From Flavobacteriaceae bacterium (GTDB lineage: Bacteria; Bacteroidota; Bacteroidia; Flavobacteriales; Flavobacteriaceae): DNA of 12,394 bases. Both the position numbers and the translations under genes were made by a program. Below, piece after piece: positions 7,207 through 12,394 of this stretch. How positions within the stretch are numbered: the stretch's first letter is position 1; each line of letters opens with the position of its first letter. The stretch spans positions 1 through 12,394 of the forward strand of contig CANCFZ010000053.1 of NCBI GenBank assembly GCA_947377425.1, in the 5' to 3' direction. The notes beneath the pieces were generated by a model. The model made no database searches. It was given only the letters and a program-made list of their open reading frames with translations, and was not told where the DNA came from.

Positions 7207-7986
7207 ATGGAAAAAGTAAAAGCCAAAAAACACCTCGGACAACATTTTCTTAAAGACGAATCTATCGCCAAAGCAATTGCCGATACCTTAAATCTTGAAG
7301 GATATGATGATTTATTAGAAATTGGTCCAGGAATGGGAGTTCTAACCAAATATCTATTAGAAAAACCAGTAAACACTTATGTAATTGAAATCGATACCGA
7401 ATCGGTTACTTATTTGAACGAGAATTTTCCAAAACTGAAAGATAAAATCATTTCCAAAGATTTCTTAAGATACAACATCAACGAAACATTCGACGGAAAA
7501 CAATTTGCCATCATTGGAAATTTTCCCTACAATATTTCAACTCAAATAGTTTTTAGAACCTTAGAATACCGCAACCAAATTCCAGAATTTGCAGGAATGT
7601 TTCAAAAAGAAGTTGCTGAACGAATTTGCTCTAAAAAAGGCAGTAAAGTATACGGAATTCTATCCGTTTTGGCTCAAGCGTTTTACGATGTAGAATATTT
7701 ATTTACTGTTGATGAAACCGTTTTTATTCCGCCACCAAAAGTAAAATCAGGCGTGTTGCGAATGCGAAGAAAAGAAAACTATACTTTGCCTTGTAACGAA
7801 AAAATGCTTTACACCGTAGTGAAAATGGCATTTCAACAACGCCGAAAAACAATGCGAAATAGCTTAAAAGCGTTAAATTTGTCCGATAATTTAAGAGAAG
7901 ATAGTATCTTTGACCTCCGACCAGAGCAATTGTCGGTAGAACAATTTATAGAACTTACCCAAAAAATAGAAGCCAATGCAGTTTAA
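7207..7986 (+). CDS. rsmA: 16S rRNA (adenine1518-N6/adenine1519-N6)-dimethyltransferase
   Basis: RsmA (KsgA) uses S-adenosylmethionine to dimethylate two adjacent adenosines in the 3' hairpin of 16S rRNA late in 30S assembly. The 259-residue protein begins with the family signature KKHLGQHFL (7-15). The SAM-binding loop is EIGPGMG at 38-44, the acidic ribose contact follows at EID 61-63, and the catalytic NFPY is at 105-108. VFIPPPKVKSGV (172-183) and FQQRRKTMRNSL (209-220) belong to the C-terminal rRNA-binding part. The frame is open from a GTG at 7195, but that codon is part of the octamer repeat. The ATG at 7207 gives the usual M-x-K-V-K-A-K-K-H-L-G-Q start. It overlaps mgtE by 11 nt, so the two are probably co-transcribed and translationally coupled. 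All catalytic residues are intact. Confidence 0.95.
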   Translation: MEKVKAKKHLGQHFLKDESIAKAIADTLNLEGYDDLLEIGPGMGVLTKYLLEKPVNTYVIEIDTESVTYLNENFPKLKDKIISKDFLRYNINETFDGKQFAIIGNFPYNISTQIVFRTLEYRNQIPEFAGMFQKEVAERICSKKGSKVYGILSVLAQAFYDVEYLFTVDETVFIPPPKVKSGVLRMRRKENYTLPCNEKMLYTVVKMAFQQRRKTMRNSLKALNLSDNLREDSIFDLRPEQLSVEQFIELTQKIEANAV

Positions 7987-9325
7987 AATCAGCAAAGAAC
8001 TTTTAGTTCAAATTGAGCAACTCATTCACGATAAAAACGATAAGGAATTAGAAGTTTTATTGAATGACATGCACCATGCTGATATTGCCGAAATTTTTGA
8101 CGAGCTAGAAATCGCCGAAGCAATCTATATTTTTAAAATTCTAGATAGCGAAATAACTGCCGAAATTTTAACTGAGCTTGAAGATGATGTTCGTGAAAAA
8201 ATCCTACACGGACTTTCTGCCAAAGAAATTGCCGAAGAACTTGACGAACTTGATACCGATGATGCTGCCGATATTATTGCCGAACTTTCTCAAAGCAAAA
8301 AAGAAGAAGTAATATCAGAACTTGAAGATCTTGAACACGCCAAAGATATTGTTGATTTATTGCGTTACGACGAAGACGAAGCTGGTGGATTAATGGGAAA
8401 AGAGTTAGTAAAAGTCAATGAAAATTGGAATGTACTAACTTGTGTGAAAGAAATGCGAAGTCAAGCAGAACACGTAACAAGAGTGCATTCTATATATGTT
8501 GTTGACGATGAAAACCGACTTAAAGGAAGGCTTTCTTTAAAAGATTTATTGACCACTTCTACCAAAACCATGATTAGTGATGTTTACATCAAAAAAGTAG
8601 ATTATGTAAAAGTAAACACACCCAATGTTGAGGTTGCCCGAATAATGCAAAAATACGACCTAGAAGCAATTCCTGTTATAGATGAAATGGGACGATTAGT
8701 TGGTCGCGTAACCATTGACGATATTGTTGACGTTATCAAGGATGAAGCCGACAAAGATTACCAAATGGCAGCCGGTATAACACAAGATGTTGAAGCTGGT
8801 GATAGCGTTTTTGAACTCACAAAAGCACGTTTGCCTTGGCTTTTAATTGGAATGGTGATTGAAATTGTAGCGTCTTTTGTTTTAAAAAGCAATCAAGCTG
8901 CATTTACTAAATATTCAACACTTATCATATTTGTTCCATTGCTTTCTGCAACAGCAGGAAATATTGGAGTTCAAGCATCAGCAATTGTAGTTCAAGGTTT
9001 GGCAAATGGTTCATTAAAAGAATTTAGTAATAATTATTTCAAAAAAGAATTAATTGTCGCCATGATTTCGGGCACAATAATATCGTTGTTTATATTAATA
9101 TTCCATTCTATAATGTACCAACAATATCAAGTTGGATTAGCAATTTCTATTTCTATTATTGTGGTAATTCTTTTTGCGGCAATGTTAGGAACAGTTGTGC
9201 CTTTATTTTTGCATAAAAATAAAATTGACCCAGCTATTGCTACAGGTCCATTTATTACTACAACCAACGACGTATTCGGAATTTTACTTTATTTTGCTAT
9301 TGCGCGATTGATATTGGGAATGTAA
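7976..9325 (+). CDS. mgtE: MgtE-family magnesium transporter
   Basis: A 449-residue homodimeric inner-membrane Mg2+ channel gated by cytoplasmic Mg2+. The acidic, helical N domain spans about 1-135 and is dense in Glu and Asp. A CBS pair follows at about 137-258 (DEAGGLMGKELV starts it), then a linking plug helix near 260-280. The membrane domain at about 285-449 appears to hold five helices. The conserved AGNIGVQASAIVVQG is at 327-341, and DPAIATGPFITTTND ends in D432, the position of the key pore aspartate known from the Thermus enzyme. Length and domain order match the family and nothing is truncated. The ATG lies inside the last codons of rsmA, an 11-nt overlap in another frame, implying coupled translation. 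No Mg2+ riboswitch is possible at this spot because the upstream sequence is coding. It converges with the next gene across only 7 nt. Confidence 0.95.
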   Translation: MQFKISKELLVQIEQLIHDKNDKELEVLLNDMHHADIAEIFDELEIAEAIYIFKILDSEITAEILTELEDDVREKILHGLSAKEIAEELDELDTDDAADIIAELSQSKKEEVISELEDLEHAKDIVDLLRYDEDEAGGLMGKELVKVNENWNVLTCVKEMRSQAEHVTRVHSIYVVDDENRLKGRLSLKDLLTTSTKTMISDVYIKKVDYVKVNTPNVEVARIMQKYDLEAIPVIDEMGRLVGRVTIDDIVDVIKDEADKDYQMAAGITQDVEAGDSVFELTKARLPWLLIGMVIEIVASFVLKSNQAAFTKYSTLIIFVPLLSATAGNIGVQASAIVVQGLANGSLKEFSNNYFKKELIVAMISGTIISLFILIFHSIMYQQYQVGLAISISIIVVILFAAMLGTVVPLFLHKNKIDPAIATGPFITTTNDVFGILLYFAIARLILGM

Positions 9326-9332
9326 AACCAAA

Positions 9333-10049
9333 TTAATTTGATGAAAATGTGAATGGAGGTTTATTTCTAATTTCTTCTATTGTATAATCACATTCGTTAG
9401 GAATAGTAAGGTATTTTTCGATTTTTAATGATTTCATTAATTTTAATTCAGAATCTTTAGTCCCATCACAATTGATAAAATAAATTAATTTTGGATAACC
9501 ATTAGGAATATTTCTGTTGATTTTACCTACTTCATACATTATGGATTGATATAAAAAAGGAACAAAATTAGGTGAAGATTTATCAATAATAAAATGAGCT
9601 GTTGCAATTTTTTTCTTCTTTTGGTATTTTAAACTTTTATTGCATTTTATCATATAGTGATAGTATGACGTGTCGTTTATAATTGTGTCTTTAAGATTAG
9701 TAAAAGAATAATCTTTAACTTTTTCTTTGCCCAACGAAGAAAACCTAAAAGTTTGGTCGCAATTATTAGTTATTGTTTCTGCTTTTAAAAAATCCTTCTT
9801 GTTTATTTTGGCTATTACAGTAACGCCATTTTGATCAATTAACCTTAAATCATTATTGATAGAATCTTTTTCTTCAATAGATAAGAAATAATTATTTTGT
9901 TTGGAGTTTACTAAATAAATGTTGGTTTTAACTTTATTACTTTTAATAATTGTTTCTTCATATTGTAAACCATAATCAAAATAATATTTTTTCTGACTGA
10001 ATAATTGACAGAAAGCTAGCAAACAAATAAACAGAAATAACTTTTTCAT
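9333..10049 (-). CDS. Exported protein of unknown function
   Basis: I do not recognise this family. The chosen start gives 238 residues with a signal peptide at about 1-19 (MKKLFLFICLLAFCQLFSQ). No lipobox is evident, so the protein is probably periplasmic or secreted without a lipid anchor. The mature part is rich in Lys, Asn, Ile and Tyr and contains four cysteines (97, 136, 194, 220), enough for two disulfides. It has no T9SS tail and no metal or catalytic motif that I can identify. The frame is open 34 codons further upstream, but that stretch overlaps the divergent dehydrogenase gene and precedes a clear signal peptide, so 10049 is preferred. A TATTTTTG -7 box lies 26-33 nt upstream. The gene looks more AT-rich than the housekeeping genes around it, which may mean it is lineage-specific or acquired. 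Confidence 0.7.
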   Translation of the reverse strand: MKKLFLFICLLAFCQLFSQKKYYFDYGLQYEETIIKSNKVKTNIYLVNSKQNNYFLSIEEKDSINNDLRLIDQNGVTVIAKINKKDFLKAETITNNCDQTFRFSSLGKEKVKDYSFTNLKDTIINDTSYYHYMIKCNKSLKYQKKKKIATAHFIIDKSSPNFVPFLYQSIMYEVGKINRNIPNGYPKLIYFINCDGTKDSELKLMKSLKIEKYLTIPNECDYTIEEIRNKPPFTFSSN

Positions 10050-10056
10050 GGCAAAT

Positions 10057-10088
10057 AAATAAGTATTGGTATTCCAAAAATAAGTATT
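10057..10088. promoter_or_regulatory. Divergent promoter region with 11-bp direct repeats and a minus-strand -7 box
   Basis: AAATAAGTATT occurs at 10057-10067 and again at 10078-10088, exactly 21 bp apart, or two helical turns. The second copy overlaps a minus-strand TATTTTTG (10082 to 10075), which fits the TAnnTTTG -7 consensus for the exported-protein gene. Copies on one face of the helix in a 58-bp divergent spacer are a plausible operator. The sequence is AT-rich, so chance is a real alternative. No good plus-strand -7 box was found for the dehydrogenase. Confidence 0.4.
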
Positions 10089-10107
10089 TTTATCCTTTAA
10101 ACAGATT

Positions 10108-11064
10108 ATGAATAAAATAAATTCCATCAAAATCCTACACATCGATAGCAATCATCCGTTATTAAGGAATCAACTTCAAGAAGCTGGTTTCACTAACGAA
10201 GAAGATTTCACTTCTACCAAAGAAGAAATTGAAGCTAAAATTCAAAATTATCACGGAATTGTAATTCGTTCCCGATTCAAAATCGACAAAACCTTTCTTG
10301 ACAAAGCAACTAATCTTCAATTCATAGCTCGTGTTGGTGCTGGATTGGAAAGCATAGATTGTGATTATGCAGCATCAAAAGGAATTCACTTAATAGCAGC
10401 GCCCGAAGGAAACAGAAACGCAGTTGGTGAACATGCAATAGGAATGTTATTGTCATTAATGAACAAGTTGAATCGCGCCGACAAACTCGTTCGAGAAGGA
10501 AAATGGATTCGAGAAGGCAATCGCGGATTTGAATTAGAGCACAAAACCATCGGAATCATTGGTTATGGTAATATGGGAAAATCATTTGCCAAAAAACTGC
10601 GCGGTTTTGATGTTAACGTTTTATGCTTCGATATTCTTGAAAATGTTGGTGATAAAAATGCTATACAAGTTTCACTTCAGGAACTTCAAGAAAAATCCGA
10701 TGTATTGAGTTTGCACATTCCTTGGACGCCAGCAACCGATAAAATAGTGAATTCTAATTTTATCAATTCATTTGCAAAACCGTTTTGGTTTATCAATACT
10801 TCTCGTGGAAATAATGTTCTTACAGACGATTTAGTAGAGGCATTAAAATCTGGTAAAATTCTGGGCGCAGGATTGGATGTTTTAGAATATGAGAAATTAT
10901 CTTTCGAAAACTTATTTATAGATTCAGAAAAGCCGGTTGCTTTTCAATATTTATTAGATTCAGAAAATGTTTTACTAACACCACACATAGCAGGTTGGAC
11001 TTTTGAAAGCCATGAAAAATTGGCGCAAACGATTGTAGATAAAATTGTTCTTTTTTATAGTTAA
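10108..11064 (+). CDS. D-2-hydroxyacid dehydrogenase, phosphoglycerate dehydrogenase-like
   Basis: A 318-residue NAD(P)-dependent oxidoreductase interconverting a 2-hydroxyacid and a 2-oxoacid. The N-terminal catalytic half includes VGAGLESID (76-84). The Rossmann half begins at TIGIIGYGNMGKSF, with GYGNMG at 152-157. The catalytic triad is R233 (NTSRG), E262 (GLDVLEYE) and H293 (TPHIAGWTFES). All three are present, so the enzyme should be active. There is no C-terminal ACT domain, so feedback by serine through such a domain is not expected. A 3-phosphoglycerate dehydrogenase role (SerA) is possible, but serC is not adjacent and other hydroxyacid substrates fit equally well; I give no symbol. 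The insert between E262 and H293 is longer than in many relatives. Divergent from the exported-protein gene with a 58-bp spacer. Confidence 0.88.
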   Translation: MNKINSIKILHIDSNHPLLRNQLQEAGFTNEEDFTSTKEEIEAKIQNYHGIVIRSRFKIDKTFLDKATNLQFIARVGAGLESIDCDYAASKGIHLIAAPEGNRNAVGEHAIGMLLSLMNKLNRADKLVREGKWIREGNRGFELEHKTIGIIGYGNMGKSFAKKLRGFDVNVLCFDILENVGDKNAIQVSLQELQEKSDVLSLHIPWTPATDKIVNSNFINSFAKPFWFINTSRGNNVLTDDLVEALKSGKILGAGLDVLEYEKLSFENLFIDSEKPVAFQYLLDSENVLLTPHIAGWTFESHEKLAQTIVDKIVLFYS

Positions 11065-11122
11065 AGATTAATTGTATTAAATTTAAGCATATAAACAATT
11101 TTTAAATTAAATAATAGTAAGA

Positions 11123-11156
11123 TTGTTATGTTTTTTGTTAATTTTTTTTATATTTG
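11123..11156 (+). promoter_or_regulatory. Candidate promoter of the DUF805 gene
   Basis: TATATTTG at 11149-11156 is a consensus -7 box. A TTG at 11123-11125 is 23 nt upstream, the long end of the accepted spacer. The nearer TTTG at 11134-11137 is only 11 nt away and too close. The start codon is 76 nt downstream, leaving a leader that begins inside the adjacent palindrome. Confidence 0.55.
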
Positions 11157-11177
11157 AATTTCAGAATTTCTGAAATT
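11157..11177. promoter_or_regulatory. 21-bp palindrome abutting the -7 box, possible operator
   Basis: AATTTCAGAA (11157-11166), one central T, then TTCTGAAATT (11168-11177) form perfect 10-bp arms. The palindrome starts on the base after the -7 box, so the expected transcription start lies inside it. That is a typical position for a repressor operator. A tight 5' RNA hairpin is the alternative. No T-tract follows, so it is not a terminator. Confidence 0.5.
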
Positions 11178-11232
11178 GTAAGGAGTAACCGAAAATCCAT
11201 AAAGAGTAGGGCTAACTAAATATTGAAAAATT

Positions 11233-11607
11233 ATGATTGATTGGTACAAAAAAGTCGTTTTTGAAAATTATGTAAATTTTAATGGACGAGCAAGACGTTC
11301 AGAATATTGGTGGTTTTTACTAGCAAATATAATTTTAGCAGTTGTTGCTATGGTTATTGACAATGTTGCAGGCATAACTTTTGGTAAAATCCCTTACGGT
11401 CCTGTATATGTTTTATATGCTTTAGCAGTTTTTTTGCCAGGTTTAGCAGTTTCGGTTAGACGTTTACATGATGTTGGAAAAAGCGGATGGTTTTATTTTA
11501 TTGTGTTAATCCCGTTAGTTGGAGCAATATGGTTATTGGTTTTGTTCTTTACAGAAGGTAATCAAGGAGAAAACCAATACGGTCCTGATCCGAAGTTGGT
11601 AGAATAA
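11233..11607 (+). CDS. DUF805 small membrane protein
   Basis: A 124-residue inner-membrane protein of the DUF805 (YhaH-like) family, function unknown. The N-terminal signature NFNGRARRSEYWWF is at 15-28. Hydrophobic segments lie at about 26-46, 55-74 and 87-106. The second signature VRRLHDVGKSGW (75-86) is in the loop before the last helix, and the C-terminus ends EGNQGENQYGPDPK, a typical DUF805 tail. No catalytic residue is known for the family. The start at 11233 is the only reasonable one. It has its own promoter and palindrome upstream and a terminator downstream, so it is probably a single-gene unit, though it lies beside the TM2-DUF2752 pair. Confidence 0.9.
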   Translation: MIDWYKKVVFENYVNFNGRARRSEYWWFLLANIILAVVAMVIDNVAGITFGKIPYGPVYVLYALAVFLPGLAVSVRRLHDVGKSGWFYFIVLIPLVGAIWLLVLFFTEGNQGENQYGPDPKLVE

Positions 11608-11620
11608 TATCCCTAAATAC

Positions 11621-11647
11621 AAAAAGCACTTTAACGGTGCTTTTTTT
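11621..11647 (+). terminator. Intrinsic terminator of the DUF805 gene
   Basis: AAAAAGCAC (11621-11629) pairs with GTGCTTTTT (11637-11645) around a 7-nt loop, and the T run continues to 11647. The stem starts 14 nt after the stop codon. This is a standard A-flanked, T-tailed Rho-independent terminator. Confidence 0.85.
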
Positions 11648-11673
11648 AATTTTATCTAGAATGCTTTTAATAT

Positions 11674-11704
11674 TTTGTAAGAATTCAAAATAATTTTATA
11701 TTTT
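11674..11704 (+). promoter_or_regulatory. Candidate promoter of the TM2-DUF2752 unit
   Basis: TTTG at 11674-11677 is followed after 19 nt by TATATTTT at 11697-11704, one mismatch from TAnnTTTG. The spacing is ideal and it lies between the DUF805 terminator and the TM2 start codon, 42 nt upstream of the latter. AATTCAAAAT occurs at 11682-11691 and 11709-11718, but this is AT-rich and may be chance. Confidence 0.5.
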
Positions 11705-11746
11705 AGACAATTCAAAATTATAACACTAACCAAAAAACAAATTTTT

Positions 11747-12085
11747 ATGGAATCAAGTAAAGTAGATATGTTCATGATGACCAATTCTAAATTTTTCGAA
11801 GGACATCATTTAATGGCTATTAGAGAAAAATTATTGAGTTTAGATGAATCTAAATGGGGAATGGTACAAACACTTCAGTTTAAAGACCCAACAACAAGTA
11901 TTATTGTTTCATTGCTTGGAGGTCAATTAGGAATTGATAGATTTATGATTGGTGATACAGGAATGGGAATTGGAAAACTTTTAACTTGTGGTGGTTTAGG
12001 AATTTGGGCAATTATTGACTGGTTCTTAATCATGGGAGCTACTCGTGAGAAAAACATGCAAGTTTTCCAAAATTCATTATACTAA
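11747..12085 (+). CDS. TM2-domain membrane protein
   Basis: A 112-residue protein. The N-terminal 45 or so residues are hydrophilic with a charged helix (IREKLLSLDESKWG). Then comes the TM2 domain: a first hydrophobic hairpin segment near 50-68 containing GGQLGIDRF (58-66), and a second near 74-97 with GGLGIWAIIDWF (82-93), D91 being the conserved acidic position. The DRF turn and the following G-rich helix are the family signature. TM2 proteins are small, widespread and of mostly unknown function. There is no signal peptide. The DUF2752 gene starts 3 nt after the stop, so the two are very probably one transcript and perhaps one membrane complex. A promoter and A-rich leader precede the start. 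Confidence 0.9.
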   Translation: MESSKVDMFMMTNSKFFEGHHLMAIREKLLSLDESKWGMVQTLQFKDPTTSIIVSLLGGQLGIDRFMIGDTGMGIGKLLTCGGLGIWAIIDWFLIMGATREKNMQVFQNSLY

Positions 12086-12088
12086 TTC

Positions 12089-12394
12089 ATGTCTAAAAAC
12101 AAGTTATATTTAGTAATTCTAATAGCTTGTTTGACAGGATTTTTATATCTTTTTTACAGTATAAATCATTCCGAAAGCTCTCATTTTAGTGTTTGTATGA
12201 TAAAGAATATGACAGGTTATCCTTGTCCTTCTTGTGGTACAACTCGAGCGGTTAAAACACTTCTTAAAGGAGATTTTATAAGTTCACTTCAAATGAATCC
12301 TTTCGGAATAATTGTTGCTATACTTATGATTACTGTTCCTTTTTGGATATTGTTTGATTTAATAACAAAAAAAGAAACTTTTTATAAGAATTAT
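12089..12394 (+). CDS. DUF2752 membrane protein, cut by the window end
   Basis: An incomplete frame of 102 codons, still open at the last base, which I translated directly. It begins MSKNKLYLVILIACLTGFLY, a first membrane segment at about 6-23. The DUF2752 signature follows: CPSCGTTRA (46-54), a LLKGDF turn and MNPF (69-72). A second membrane segment spans about 72-90. The C46-x-x-C49 pair next to TTR is invariant-looking in this family and could bind metal or be redox active, but no function is established. The gene starts 3 nt after the TM2 stop. The C-terminus lies outside the window, and I cannot tell whether a third helix or further genes follow. Confidence 0.85.
   Translation, partial: MSKNKLYLVILIACLTGFLYLFYSINHSESSHFSVCMIKNMTGYPCPSCGTTRAVKTLLKGDFISSLQMNPFGIIVAILMITVPFWILFDLITKKETFYKNY

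Noticed and set aside
10050..10151. N-terminal extension of the minus-strand exported protein
   Set aside because: It overlaps the dehydrogenase start and the divergent promoter region and precedes a clear signal peptide.
10916..11098. Minus-strand frame over the dehydrogenase 3' end
   Set aside because: A frame opposite a well-supported enzyme, with no family signature or regulatory signal of its own.
11065..11120. Possible terminator after the dehydrogenase
   Set aside because: Only weak AT-only pairings such as TAAATTTA, with no GC in a stem and no T run directly after; not supportable.
11180..11185. AAGGAG as a Shine-Dalgarno site for the DUF805 gene
   Set aside because: It is 47 nt upstream of the ATG with no start codon at a suitable distance; Bacteroidota rarely depend on such sites.
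1..12394. CRISPR array, tRNA, rRNA, insertion sequence or phage/defence genes
   Set aside because: None seen: no regularly spaced direct repeats of 25-40 nt, no cloverleaf, no transposase, integrase or effector motifs.

Overview
The window looks like a chromosomal segment of a Bacteroidota bacterium, most likely Flavobacterium or a close relative. The evidence is the low GC content, A-rich leaders without strong Shine-Dalgarno sites, -7 boxes of the TAnnTTTG type, a C-terminal type IX secretion (T9SS) sorting domain on a secreted peptidase, and two kinds of short intergenic repeat resembling families I recall from Bacteroidota genomes. Organism and family names come from recognition of the sequence; no database search was run.

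Layout. Positions 1-71 hold a leftward promoter for a gene outside the window. On the minus strand follow rseP (72-1418) and a secreted M1 metallopeptidase (1498-3423), with a strong intrinsic terminator between them. A 179-bp divergent region separates these from a plus-strand series: serS (3603-4874), an exported TPR protein (4953-6731), a DUF4286-like small protein (6809-7132), rsmA/ksgA (7207-7986) and mgtE (7976-9325, overlapping rsmA by 11 nt). The gaps before and after the DUF4286-like gene are each filled by a different repeat. An exported protein I do not recognise (9333-10049, minus) converges on mgtE and is divergent from a D-2-hydroxyacid dehydrogenase (10108-11064). The right end carries small membrane proteins: DUF805 (11233-11607), then a TM2 protein (11747-12085) closely followed by a DUF2752 protein (12089 to the window edge, incomplete).

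How the genes work together. Most of the window is housekeeping: envelope proteolysis (RseP), peptide degradation outside the cell (M1), serine-tRNA charging (SerS), 16S rRNA methylation (RsmA) and Mg2+ uptake (MgtE). Only rsmA-mgtE and TM2-DUF2752 show tight coupling. Three ORF starts should be moved downstream: the TPR protein to 4953, rsmA to 7207 and the 9333 minus-strand gene to 10049. In the first two cases the extended ORF runs into a terminator hairpin or a repeat. No CRISPR array, tRNA, rRNA, insertion sequence or defence island was seen. The least explained parts are the right-end DUF805/TM2/DUF2752 cluster with its palindrome and shared leader motif, and two terminator hairpins placed directly in front of the next co-directional gene.
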